The position numbers were made by a program, and so were the translations under genes. From Symsagittifera roscoffensis (lineage: Eukaryota > Xenacoelomorpha > Acoela > Convolutidae), in contig NC_087065.1 of assembly GCF_963678635.1 (NCBI RefSeq), positions 24,697,254-24,757,253 on the forward strand: a DNA stretch of 60,000 nt, written 5' to 3'. Below are positions 43,801 through 51,678 of the stretch, piece by piece; the stretch's first letter is position 1; each line of letters starts with the position of its first letter. The notes under the pieces were generated by a model that was not told where the DNA came from, made no database searches, and saw only the letters and a program-made list of their open reading frames with translations.

Positions 43801-46535
43801 ACAGAGTTTTGTCCGGGGAGTCGAGAAACATCTCAGGCAACTTGGGGTATGATGTTGGAGAATCAGTTGACTCAAGTGTTGACTCGGGACCCCAGTCCTG
43901 GGACAACACGTCTGAAACAACTTCCAATTCCGATGTGTCAGAGATCGCAATCCACTCCTTGTTGGTAGACTGGAAGCAGCGTGGGCTGGACCGAGAAACA
44001 CATCAGGATCCAGACAGGGACAGATACACCTCAGATGAAGAGGGCACTGTGATAGATAATGCCGCGGACGAGCTCGAGCTGATAGCAGTTTCAAAACGCC
44101 CAACCAGATTGCTGCCACATGGTACGGTCGTCCGTACCAATCTGGAACCATCTGTGCAAGAAGCGACGCCTTTGAAAAAGATATGGTGTGTCAAGTTGAT
44201 GGACGATGCTCATGCTCCGGAGATAATGAGTGGGCAGATGAACGTGGTGAAGACGTATTTGAAAGCCAGGTACAGGCTGTCGGATCTCTTAAGGGCTCAA
44301 CGAAATGATAGAATGACGAGCAGTCTGAAGAGATGGATTGAGAATGGAGCACCTGACAAGGGAGACTTGGAAGAAGACAGCTATAAAATCCTGAAGCAAT
44401 TCTACCTGAAGCGAAACGACTTGTTGTACCTGAATAAGGACGGAATCGTTGCCTGCAAGCGAAAAGAGGAGGACAAGGTCCTTTATAAATACAATTCAAT
44501 AGTGTTACCACAGTTGTACCAGACCGAATTGCTCTTTCGCTCACATGATCAGATGGGACATCAAGGCGTGGACAAAGTGTATAACAGGATACAAAAACGA
44601 TTCGAATGGCCGGGATTGAAGAAGGCTTGTGAGAAATGGATAGCCGCATGCCTGTCTTGTCAACAGGCAAAGGATCCCAGGAAACTAAGGTTCCCCCTAC
44701 AGTCAATAGAATCGTCAGGTTTCAACGAAGTGGTGCAAATTGATCATCAGAAAATCTGCATGACAGCAACGGGCTATAATCAGGTGCTGGTGATGATCGA
44801 CTATTTTACGAAGTATGCGGAGGCAGCACCCTGCATGACAGCATCGGCAGAAGAAACGTGCGATCATTTGATAAACGTGTGGATAGCAAGGCATGGCTGC
44901 CCCATCACGTTCCAATCGGACAATGGCAAAGCATTCGTAGGTGATCTCACGAAAGAGTTAATGAAAAGGTCGCATTTAGCGCAGGCCCACTCGACCACTT
45001 ATCACCCGCAAACGAATGGCCTAGTCGAGAGGCAGAATCGCACACTGGTATCCATGTTGAGAGTCTACTGCTCACGCTATATGGATGACTGGGACAAGCA
45101 CTTGCCGCAAGTGATGGGTGCTTACAACAGCACGGAGCATTCCACCACGGGAATAAGTCCGCATATGATGCTGACGGGTCACGAAAAGGCACTCCCGTTA
45201 ACGTTCTTCTACCCTGAATATGAAGGAAAGAGGACAGCACCGCAAACGTACGTGCGGGACGTTATTAGAAGACAACAGGACCTCAATGACTTATGCAGGA
45301 GGAATACGCAACAGGCGCAGATTAGACAAAAAAGGAGGTTTGATAAAAGGACAGCCGATGCAAAAGCCTACTCAGTTGGCGATTACGTCTGGGTGTTCCA
45401 GGAAGTGGTTCCACCAAAAGGAACCAAGAAACTATTAAAGAAATGGCGTGGTCCATTTCAGATAACAGAGGTGCATCAAGGAGGTCGTTTTTATCGGCTG
45501 AGCACAGGAAGAGCGGCTCATTACGAGAATATCAAACCACACAACGCCTCGTCCGAGGATTGGTGCATCCCAGCGGACATGCAAGAGGGAGACTATTTAA
45601 TAGTGGATCCTGCTTGTGAAGTGAATGAAAGGGGTACTCGCGACAAGAACGACGGGAATGAGGTGGTGGACGATTGTGATCTACCACTGGATCTCGAGTT
45701 GACTGAGCGAGTAGAGGTGGACGATGAAACTCTACCCTATGCCGAAGAAGACTGGGATTGCCCGGAACAAACCGAAATTGACAAAGGAATACAGCCTGAC
45801 TTTCCGCTCACTATGGAGACACGCCAAAGTAAGAGAGGAAAAAACCAGAAGAAATACAATCCGTATGGCGAGGACTTCGTTGTAGACCGGATAGTAGTGA
45901 GTGATGTCATACCGAAAATAGTAGAGATAGTAGAGAGACTCACCCACACCGAAAATCTCATAATAAAAAAATTGAAATCGGCAAGGGAAACCGGAGAACT
46001 AGAGACAGAGGGCGAGAATGCTAAGAAACCACCTTTTGGACGAATCTTTGAATCGTATTTTGATCTACCGAACCACTATTCGAACAATATCGTCATAACG
46101 GACAGCGATTTCATACTCACGGAACGCACGTGCGCCATAGCGATAACGGCGGACGTAAGCTTCAAAACAGCACTAGCGGCCGACTTTAAAAGAGAGTACA
46201 AGAATATCGAGTTTTTGTGGAAACAGAGGCCGGGTGTAGGAGGAATGATAGCGTTGCCCCCTGTTGCATCACAGATACCAGGGAAATATTTGTGTTTTTT
46301 GGTTACGAAAGCTACTGATAGGCAACACGTGAATCCGGAGAGCTTGGTATTGGCCTTGACTCGACTTAGGGATTTCCTGGTAGAGAGAGGTGTGACCTCT
46401 CTCTCGTTGCCAGTTTATGATCCCAATAGAGGGAAACTACACCCGAGAGAGTTGTACGCTCTTGTGCATGTGATATTTTCAGAGACTGACATAGAGGTTT
46501 ACTTACATAAAAAATACTATCTGAGCATATGCTAA
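40776..46535 (+). CDS. pol: Element 1 Pol: protease end, RT, RNase H, integrase, macrodomain-like C-terminus
   Basis: Reverse-transcribes the element RNA and inserts the DNA. Meaningful homology starts near 40,884 (WMSFLVVEN...ILGRDF, the protease end). RT spans about residues 290-500 of the open frame with FTTLDLGSAFWQV and the YVDD box (466-469). RNase H starts at VLDTDASV (~614) and runs to ~735. A ~500-residue insertion (about 745-1250) holds LSGES repeats. The integrase zinc finger (HX4H...CLSCQQ, ~1257-1300) is followed by D1323, D1382 and E1418 (D-58-D-35-E) and a GPY/F module (KKWRGPFQITEV, ~1560). An acidic linker leads to a macrodomain-like module (about 1765-1919). The 1,919-codon frame is much longer than usual Gypsy Pol, and the catalytic residues I checked are intact. 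The first ~35 codons lie before the presumed frameshift. Confidence 0.95.
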   Translation: MDRHGFRKVGSHTDKHQVGSCQSGSDLCRRTLGGRHFWMSFLVVENLDESDQFILGRDFVRNFDFTIDLNDGLIRIKDPERKYEKRPLNKILINQAKVPIFLDRKVRLKPNQAVVATFRMRNLNELSNDRQVCLVPNPNSKSSAILGRSFSLTQSGLCVSVLLNTEATTVTIQRGKKLGYALPLNTDFLSVENLKKFDVTKCPLHANQECIMKRVIELKSSRKLFSMKSETDDGLSSCSNFPERPTEAELAANRPVLPEIEHLKGKISDKELDSLRAVLDRNADVFSKHKADIGCCNFVEHEIEIEEGSVPHREGARRMTPNKSEACRKEIEMLMEYDMIEPSKSPWACGVVMAKKKGGQLRFCCDFRYLNAVTIKDAYPIPRIDESLSKLGDAKFFTTLDLGSAFWQVPLRKQDREKTGFACELGLFQWKRMPFGLCNATATFQRLMAQALTSVTKKYGNLIMCYVDDVVIATPTLEDHIERLEEVFSCMKQAGLKCKPSKCEILRDSIKYLGRLVDKHGVRPDPEAVEAVLTWKAPKTDTQLMSFLGFANYYREFIKGYADKIYPMQRLMRNKGKKFTWTDEAQVSFENIKRELCEAPVLGMPTEKGMFVLDTDASVVAISGILHQEQEWNGRTVLRPIAYGSKVLSDTEMKYGAPKAEMFAVITFVEKYRAYLGSAPFKLRVDNCALAWLKTYSMDQSYIGRWIVRLDGYHMIIEHRTRDKHQNADSLSKKTEFYERLEEKQANQSEIKDGFSFLDKETYDKLPLTRWLDKSGHPIPGHPDLPVETAAEIKLLARGEPVPLDLLVRSNLVQQELTRLGINSIALLNKTVNVAPEVMGKLRDLLDREVDRHDREWMETMQRLTVTERTEKGPVSIRSRGVERDCRSIVNQLVTSMPKEVLLRTLFTEYGTLNQNQTTEEVRIRSKSSFTRRVHFTDAKEEYEPSPDWLSGDETMSGESDTFEPVKDDLSEESDTFEPVQDDLSGERLTRPPRGRILSGESGSKRPMDRVLSGESRNISGNLGYDVGESVDSSVDSGPQSWDNTSETTSNSDVSEIAIHSLLVDWKQRGLDRETHQDPDRDRYTSDEEGTVIDNAADELELIAVSKRPTRLLPHGTVVRTNLEPSVQEATPLKKIWCVKLMDDAHAPEIMSGQMNVVKTYLKARYRLSDLLRAQRNDRMTSSLKRWIENGAPDKGDLEEDSYKILKQFYLKRNDLLYLNKDGIVACKRKEEDKVLYKYNSIVLPQLYQTELLFRSHDQMGHQGVDKVYNRIQKRFEWPGLKKACEKWIAACLSCQQAKDPRKLRFPLQSIESSGFNEVVQIDHQKICMTATGYNQVLVMIDYFTKYAEAAPCMTASAEETCDHLINVWIARHGCPITFQSDNGKAFVGDLTKELMKRSHLAQAHSTTYHPQTNGLVERQNRTLVSMLRVYCSRYMDDWDKHLPQVMGAYNSTEHSTTGISPHMMLTGHEKALPLTFFYPEYEGKRTAPQTYVRDVIRRQQDLNDLCRRNTQQAQIRQKRRFDKRTADAKAYSVGDYVWVFQEVVPPKGTKKLLKKWRGPFQITEVHQGGRFYRLSTGRAAHYENIKPHNASSEDWCIPADMQEGDYLIVDPACEVNERGTRDKNDGNEVVDDCDLPLDLELTERVEVDDETLPYAEEDWDCPEQTEIDKGIQPDFPLTMETRQSKRGKNQKKYNPYGEDFVVDRIVVSDVIPKIVEIVERLTHTENLIIKKLKSARETGELETEGENAKKPPFGRIFESYFDLPNHYSNNIVITDSDFILTERTCAIAITADVSFKTALAADFKREYKNIEFLWKQRPGVGGMIALPPVASQIPGKYLCFLVTKATDRQHVNPESLVLALTRLRDFLVERGVTSLSLPVYDPNRGKLHPRELYALVHVIFSETDIEVYLHKKYYLSIC
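43615..43840 (+). repeat. LSGES coding repeats in the RNase H-integrase insertion
   Basis: The Pol insertion contains six short repeats (LSGDE, MSGES, LSEES, LSGER, LSGES, LSGES). Most are encoded by near-identical 'ttgtccggggag' units, with a duplicated SDTFEPV(K/Q)DDLS block between. The same 12-mer occurs directly before the 3' LTR (51,665-51,676), so it may derive from, or act as, a polypurine-tract-like sequence. Confidence 0.8.
46066..46535 (+). other. Macrodomain-like C-terminal module of Pol (TARG1/OARD1-like)
   Basis: The last ~155 residues of Pol follow the pattern of small macrodomains of the OARD1/TARG1 type. There is a strand plus ALAADFKREY helix early, a GKYLCFLVTK strand in the middle, RDFLVERGVTSLSLP (helix then strand), and a final ALVHVIFSETDIEVYLH helix-strand. 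Such domains bind ADP-ribose, and TARG1 removes it from proteins. Two glycine-rich substrate loops are altered here: the usual G-A-G-I-A is replaced by K-T-A-L-A, and the catalytic-Asp loop reads YDPNRGKL. Binding or hydrolysis may therefore be changed or lost. I have no database score; the match is by eye. Confidence 0.7.
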
Positions 46536-46982
46536 GAATTGCGCTCGGCGATAAGTGGTTTTTATTAAGTTGCTCGATAAGAACTAGAGTCAAGTTTTAG
46601 GTTAGGTTAGGTTTTAGGTACAGTATTAGGGATTAGGTTTTTATATGATAGTATAGGTGTGTGATGTTTATGTGTTTATGTTATGTTATTGTTATGATAT
46701 GTTTTATGTTTGTGTCATCAAGGTGACAGCGCTTATTCGTGCTACTCTGACAAAGATAAAGGTGGACGATCCACCTTGGTGCTAAATTTTAAATCAGAAT
46801 TGTGAAAAGAATTTCAATGGAGAGTTTTAAAGAATTGATTGATGTTGTATCCAAAAAGGATGGTTCTAAGTCGCGACTGGTTTTTTAGATCTTGATTGAT
46901 CGAAAATTGTTTACTGAACACTGAATCAGACGAGACAGAAAGGAATTACACGACACGACAACAAGAATCAAGACGATAAGAA
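46536..46982 (+). other. Pol-ORF3 intergenic spacer
   Basis: 447 bp without an open frame. It has TTAGG/TTAGGTT-like runs (46,596-46,640), TTATG repeats (46,660-46,710) and a hairpin 'aaggtggacgatccacctt' (46,760-46,778). It may hold a splice acceptor, promoter or ribosome entry signal for ORF3. The block 'aaatcagaattgtgaaaag' (46,790-46,808) resembles one in the 3' UTR (51,396-51,413). Confidence 0.5.
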
Positions 46983-47540
46983 ATGGGTAACACGAACGAA
47001 CTCATGGAATTTCTCTCAGCGAGTCTAGGAGCGACTCTAGACGAGATCTATCAGCGGCTGATCGATTGTGATTTCACACGAGAAGACCCGGGGTTGGCGA
47101 TGTTTGTGGTCGCACACCTCAATGCACTAGGACGAGAGGGTCGAGGGAATCGCCCTACGGAAACCGTGTTGATGTTGGCCTTCGGTGAGTCCGGGACCGC
47201 CGAGAGAGGTCGAAACCGACTGATGAGATGGCGGCGTGGAGAAATGTCTGGCCACGACCTGGCTCGTGAGCCAGGACTAGGTGAGCAAAGGGACCACCGG
47301 CTAGGTGAGATGCCCTTACCCGTCCAACCTGCGCAGCCACTCATCGGAGCGAAGAGACAACGTGATGGGCCAGGCCCGTCACACTCGGTCGACTCTCCAA
47401 CAGCTGCTCCTCCTTTGAAGAAAGTGAGGGTGAGTGAGATAGAGATCCAGACGTCGGAGACGATCGAGACGCTGGAAAAGAAGGAGAGAGATCAGAGCGA
47501 GCTGTGTGCCAAACTTCAGGAGCAACCTGGAGCCGAGTGA
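46983..47540 (+). CDS. Element 1 ORF3, N-terminal piece
   Basis: 185 codons starting at an ATG (MGNTNELMEF). A predicted helical first ~60 residues is followed by an Arg/Gly-rich stretch and a Pro-rich segment. A basic patch, APPLKKVRV, together with an upstream KRQR looks like a nuclear localisation signal. The end overlaps the next piece by 37 bp in another frame; one frameshift near 47,510-47,530 would join them. Element 2 has a basic patch at the matching place but a different, ~750-residue N-terminal region, so this short N-terminus is element-specific or results from deletion. No known domain; function unknown. Confidence 0.6.
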   Translation: MGNTNELMEFLSASLGATLDEIYQRLIDCDFTREDPGLAMFVVAHLNALGREGRGNRPTETVLMLAFGESGTAERGRNRLMRWRRGEMSGHDLAREPGLGEQRDHRLGEMPLPVQPAQPLIGAKRQRDGPGPSHSVDSPTAAPPLKKVRVSEIEIQTSETIETLEKKERDQSELCAKLQEQPGAE

Positions 47541-49633
47541 ACTTCATGGAAAAATCGTGGGACGTGATACGACGATATGGGACACAATCCATAATGAAGG
47601 TGGGATTGAATCAACCCATCATGCGTGAGGTCCTGGAGAAAATAGTGAACTCCATGGAGTCGGATGTTCTGACCGAGTCAGTTACAGAAGACAGTGCCGA
47701 TGATCAGCAGGGCACAAAGAAGTTACTTGTTAGACGAGCCAAAAAAGGGCTGAAGAGACTGAAAGGAAAGTCAGGGAGTCGAGTCGTGAACCAGAGGGTG
47801 GTGAAGTCAAAAGCTAAGGCAGTGGTGACCTCTCTGATTAGTGCGGGTCGTTCAGGCGAGAGCGGGCAAGGAGATGGTGCGACACCAGCCGGGGGAGAAA
47901 AAGAAAACCTGATACCCCCTATGCTCTTGGCAGGTCTGACCATAACCACCACGAGATCGAAGAAGACGGCGCGAACCCTGGCAGACACTAAGTTGGAAAT
48001 GGAAATCCTCAGTCAATGTGGATCTGGAGGACTTGAAGATTATAGACCCTCGCGAATCAACTTGGCCAAGTTGAAACTGGAAGGACAACTCGACGTGGTC
48101 GAGTACAGTCGAATAACTGTGCCGGAATCGGTCCACATGGGAGATCCGGCAGGGGGTTATGTGGAGATGTTGAAAGCGAGGAACTCCGCGAGAGGACACC
48201 TGATGGCTTGGAGCGAGAAGCGAGTCATGCAGGAATATCTGAAAGAGCTCACGGAGAATTCGAACTTGAATCGAAAAGAATACGGAACGGTAATGTCCTC
48301 TGAAGCGAACGAAGTCGGATTGGAGAAATTGCTAGAAATCTCCTGGAGGGCGGCCCTCCAGAGATACTTCGACGAAGCGATGCATGCACCTGCTACGGTG
48401 GCGGCATACCTGGCTCATTCTTGCGTGAGAACTGATCTGCAAATACGGTTGGCTTGGTGCTTGATGGGCATCAAAAGAGCGGAATATGAAGCCAGTAATG
48501 ATTCGAAATCACGGGAACAGGAACTGGAGTTGATGGAAGCTCTGCGAGCGTTGATTTCGAAAGACGATTCTGCGATAGCATGGGCTAAGCGTAAGGATGC
48601 CCTTTGCTTTGTCAGGTTCGTGGTGGATCGTATCCCCACTCCTGTTTTGGGAGAATGCATAAAGATCATTCGGCAAAAGGGAGTTGATTGTGAAAGGAAC
48701 TTCCTTAGGGCACTCCTGGAACTATATCAGGACATGCCATTGACTGTGCCAAGCAAGGAGTCGAATGATATGGAAAGCTATCGCAAGTTGGAAGAGGTGA
48801 GAAGATATTCCAACAAAGAATTGAAAGTGAGCCGAGAGTTGATTGAAGCGGTCAGAGGACAAAAAGAGTTTGCAACACTAGGGAAACTGAAGTCGTTCCA
48901 ATATGTGTCTGGCATACCGGGGATGGCGTATAATCCCTTCGTGAACGAAGAAGCCAGGGAAGCGTACTTCGACTATGAGCAAGTCACAGTGCTCAACTTC
49001 TGGGTTGAACGAATTAAGGAAATCGGAATGCTGATGGTGGAACAACCCAAGCTGGGAATTATTTTGGAAGAACGAGTGGTCGAACCCTCGATTCCCGAGC
49101 TAAAAGGGCAAGTGAGTTTTGATTGTGGTTCTTGGGACGGTCCCTTGAAAACCAGTCTAGTAGTGATATGGGAACTCATGAAACCTTCCTGGTGTCCCCA
49201 TCCTAACGCAGGCTTAATCTGGGACATGACCGCGGATATCATGTTAGACCGGGATGATGATGCGAGTTTACATGATCTGGCCATGATACATCACCTGCTG
49301 GCCATGAAATTGACGAAGAGGAAGAGCAACCCGTCCACGGAGCTGTCCGAGGAAGGTACACCGAGTAATTGGTTGAAGCAAGGCACATGCTTGGCTCAAC
49401 ACAGTGGGATGGAAGGACATGTTTGTAACCTGGGGCACTGCCTGATTACGCTGAGCGAGCAGCATCGACAACTGGCACGATTGTACGGGAGATTGAGCAT
49501 GTCAGATAAGGGTGCCATGGAGTTGGTCGCAGACTGCCATGGGGTGACGGACGTAAACCTGATCACAGCCTTGGGATTTTGTAGCATGACGAGTTCGATA
49601 GAATCGCTCGAGCGCTTGGAGCGTGCCCATTAG
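47504..49633 (+). CDS. Element 1 ORF3, central piece (unknown conserved protein)
   Basis: A 709-codon frame whose homology with element 2 begins about 47,520 (RVNFMEKSWDVIRRYGTQS against RVAFMEEVWTVVQSYGTQS). Conserved landmarks are GLNQP.MREVL near the start, MEILSQCG, GGYVEML..RNSARG, LRLAWC-type and VKFVV-like helical repeats, YVSGI.GMAYNPF, and WELMKPSWCPHPNA. Near the end are GHVC...C and CHGVTDVNL. There is no signal peptide or membrane segment, so it is not an envelope glycoprotein despite lying after pol. It ends at TAG (49,631-49,633). Element 2 has a glutamate codon there and the frame simply continues, so one G-to-T change explains the stop. Function unknown. Confidence 0.75.
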   Translation: MCQTSGATWSRVNFMEKSWDVIRRYGTQSIMKVGLNQPIMREVLEKIVNSMESDVLTESVTEDSADDQQGTKKLLVRRAKKGLKRLKGKSGSRVVNQRVVKSKAKAVVTSLISAGRSGESGQGDGATPAGGEKENLIPPMLLAGLTITTTRSKKTARTLADTKLEMEILSQCGSGGLEDYRPSRINLAKLKLEGQLDVVEYSRITVPESVHMGDPAGGYVEMLKARNSARGHLMAWSEKRVMQEYLKELTENSNLNRKEYGTVMSSEANEVGLEKLLEISWRAALQRYFDEAMHAPATVAAYLAHSCVRTDLQIRLAWCLMGIKRAEYEASNDSKSREQELELMEALRALISKDDSAIAWAKRKDALCFVRFVVDRIPTPVLGECIKIIRQKGVDCERNFLRALLELYQDMPLTVPSKESNDMESYRKLEEVRRYSNKELKVSRELIEAVRGQKEFATLGKLKSFQYVSGIPGMAYNPFVNEEAREAYFDYEQVTVLNFWVERIKEIGMLMVEQPKLGIILEERVVEPSIPELKGQVSFDCGSWDGPLKTSLVVIWELMKPSWCPHPNAGLIWDMTADIMLDRDDDASLHDLAMIHHLLAMKLTKRKSNPSTELSEEGTPSNWLKQGTCLAQHSGMEGHVCNLGHCLITLSEQHRQLARLYGRLSMSDKGAMELVADCHGVTDVNLITALGFCSMTSSIESLERLERAH

Positions 49634-50932
49634 CTAGTGACGTCCCTCAGCGTGGAAATATTCCCTGGAGCATTACAGACAGAGCAAAAGAGTGGAGGCT
49701 GGCGAGAAGCCCTAGAGAATGAAATGAATCTGAAGGATAGTGAAGCATATCACAGACCTGCTGGTTCAAAATATATGGTGGGTTCAAGCTCCGCGCCATA
49801 CTGTAATAGCAAGTATCCTACGCACATGGTAGTGATGGATGCGAGGACGCGACAAGTGTTGGTTGACCAACTTTTCTCTGTGCCAAAGTGCGTGAGGTTG
49901 GCCAGAATGTCAGAAAGGTCATATGACTTGTTGGCAAAGATCTTTCGGGCAGTCCCGAAGAGATCCGAAGGCGAGTTGCAAGACGTTGTGGGTGAAGAGT
50001 TCATGAGACTGAACGGAGGCAACGTGAGTGAGTTCCAGAAACAGAAAGCGAGTGGAGCGTTACCCACTGAATTCCCCACCATAGAAGAGAAAGACGACTT
50101 ACATAGAATTCTGATGGAAGTGGAACCGTTGCTGGGAGCCTCAGGGTATCGGACCCGAAGGAACATAGTGAGGACCCATGGGGAGTATCCTTGCCACTGC
50201 TTGGCGCAGACGTTGTGGTACCCCAAACGCGGGAATCTGATCCTAGTCTGGGACGTGGAGGAGTTGTACTCCACGGGGTTGCCCGATCAGAATCAACAAG
50301 TGTCAATCGTGGTGGTTAGCGCCATGCTAGCAGTGAGATGGTTGGAGGCTAATGCAGACACAAGTGAGCAGGAGACGGCCGTGCCGACTCCTGAACAGTT
50401 GAGCAACGTAAAAATGAGTCGTGAGTTGGATCTTTTCAGAACCACCTGCAAGGTTCTGAGAATACCTAAAGCCATTGAAAGGATATGGTCAAGGCAGAGA
50501 TTGATGCCTTGGTTCCGTGCAGTGATGACATCATGGATGTATGAACGCGCGAAGCGTCACATGTCAAGGAACACGGAAGCCTATCAATCTTTCCAGCTAG
50601 ATATAGGACCGGGAGCCTATAAGAGAGCTTTCTTGACGCACAGAAACGCGGTCACCACAGCGGTGAAGCGGGTAGCTGGAGCGCCTTGTGTTACTGAAGA
50701 TGAGAAGAAAGAGGTCTTAAGAGCTGACCTAGAACGAAACGTGAGCCTATGTCTTCACAACAGCTTTTGCAGGAACCGGGAGCAGAAGGTGAATGTGGAC
50801 TTGCTACCTTGTTGCAAACCGAGGCTGTTGGAACAGGAGGGTTGGGGCACGGCCCGCAACTCTCTGGACATGTTAGAGAAAGTCCTGGAAGACAGTGACG
50901 CTGAACATCAGGATGGAGAAATGATGGAGTGA
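49634..50932 (+). CDS. Element 1 ORF3, C-terminal piece
   Basis: Same frame as the central piece, directly after its TAG, with ~432 codons. The start is not a real initiation site. It matches the C-terminal half of element 2 ORF3 throughout: VEIFPGALQTEQK, FSVPKCVRLARMSE(R/K)SY, MEVEPLL.ASG, PCHCL.QT.WYPKR, LMPWFRA, HRNAVTTAVKR, and the cysteine-rich CLHNSFCRNRE and PCCK. Conserved Cys/His pairs could bind metal, but no known finger is evident. I estimate 55-60% identity between the copies in the segments I compared. Downstream is the element's 3' UTR. Confidence 0.75.
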   Translation, partial: LVTSLSVEIFPGALQTEQKSGGWREALENEMNLKDSEAYHRPAGSKYMVGSSSAPYCNSKYPTHMVVMDARTRQVLVDQLFSVPKCVRLARMSERSYDLLAKIFRAVPKRSEGELQDVVGEEFMRLNGGNVSEFQKQKASGALPTEFPTIEEKDDLHRILMEVEPLLGASGYRTRRNIVRTHGEYPCHCLAQTLWYPKRGNLILVWDVEELYSTGLPDQNQQVSIVVVSAMLAVRWLEANADTSEQETAVPTPEQLSNVKMSRELDLFRTTCKVLRIPKAIERIWSRQRLMPWFRAVMTSWMYERAKRHMSRNTEAYQSFQLDIGPGAYKRAFLTHRNAVTTAVKRVAGAPCVTEDEKKEVLRADLERNVSLCLHNSFCRNREQKVNVDLLPCCKPRLLEQEGWGTARNSLDMLEKVLEDSDAEHQDGEMME

Positions 50933-51678
50933 AGATGACCAAAGAAGAGAAGAGAAGGAGAGAAAAACTTGATTGTATTTGTGTGCTAAAACTTAAACCA
51001 ATCAACCAAGTTTTGATTATTTAACTTGTTAAACTTTTTATTTTGATCTAGTTTGGTCAGACCAAACTTTGAAAATGTTGCAATTGTTAAAATTGTTGAA
51101 ATTGTTGATTTTAGTTATGACTATCTATGTATGTATATAAGGAGCATAGGTGAGTATATTTACCTATTTATTCACGACTGAAGTTTTTAACCTGTGTAGG
51201 ACACAAATTCACTGTGTGGCGACATGGTAAGTTTGAGTAAACTCGCTCGGGAAGGGTGGGTAACTCAAGAACTTTCCTAGCCACAGAGTTTCTTAGTTTT
51301 AATATTGAAAGGACCGCATAAATGACTGATTATACTTTGTGAGTAGTGTTAAGTTAATTTTAACGGGTGCGTGGCCGTGCCACGTCCCACTTTTTAATCA
51401 GAATCGAAAAGAAGTTTTATGGCGAGATGACGTAAGTAGTCAGAAAAGAAATTTTATCTAGGACACTCCTCATGGTGCAAATTTTGTGAAAATGTTGAAA
51501 GGCAGTGAGATGTAGTACGATGCCATTTGTTAACACGTAGTGAGTTGAGGTGGAGTAGATAAATTTCAATTTCTTATGCAATTTGTAAGATTGGTTACAG
51601 AAAACTGGATAACTACTTGACGATAACCCGGTGTTATGCGATCAATAGGGACATTGATGGAGACTTGTCCGGGGAGTA
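50933..51678 (+). promoter_or_regulatory. Element 1 3' UTR and plus-strand primer region
   Basis: 746 bp of non-coding DNA. The last bases before the LTR are 'acttgtccggggagta' (51,663-51,678), a short purine run in place of a long polypurine tract. Element 2 has the matching 'ctgtccggggagta' directly before its own 3' LTR (complement of 53,261-53,274), so the boundary is conserved. A preceding 'ggacattga' is also shared. Confidence 0.65.

Noticed and set aside
45380-46060. Chromodomain after the integrase
   Set aside because: The region after the GPY/F module is an acidic, disordered-looking linker without the aromatic cage pattern; the following globular part fits a macrodomain instead.
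46983-50932. ORF3 as an envelope (env) gene
   Set aside because: It lies after pol as env would, but neither copy shows a signal peptide, transmembrane segment or furin-like site, and the chain is rich in charged helices.
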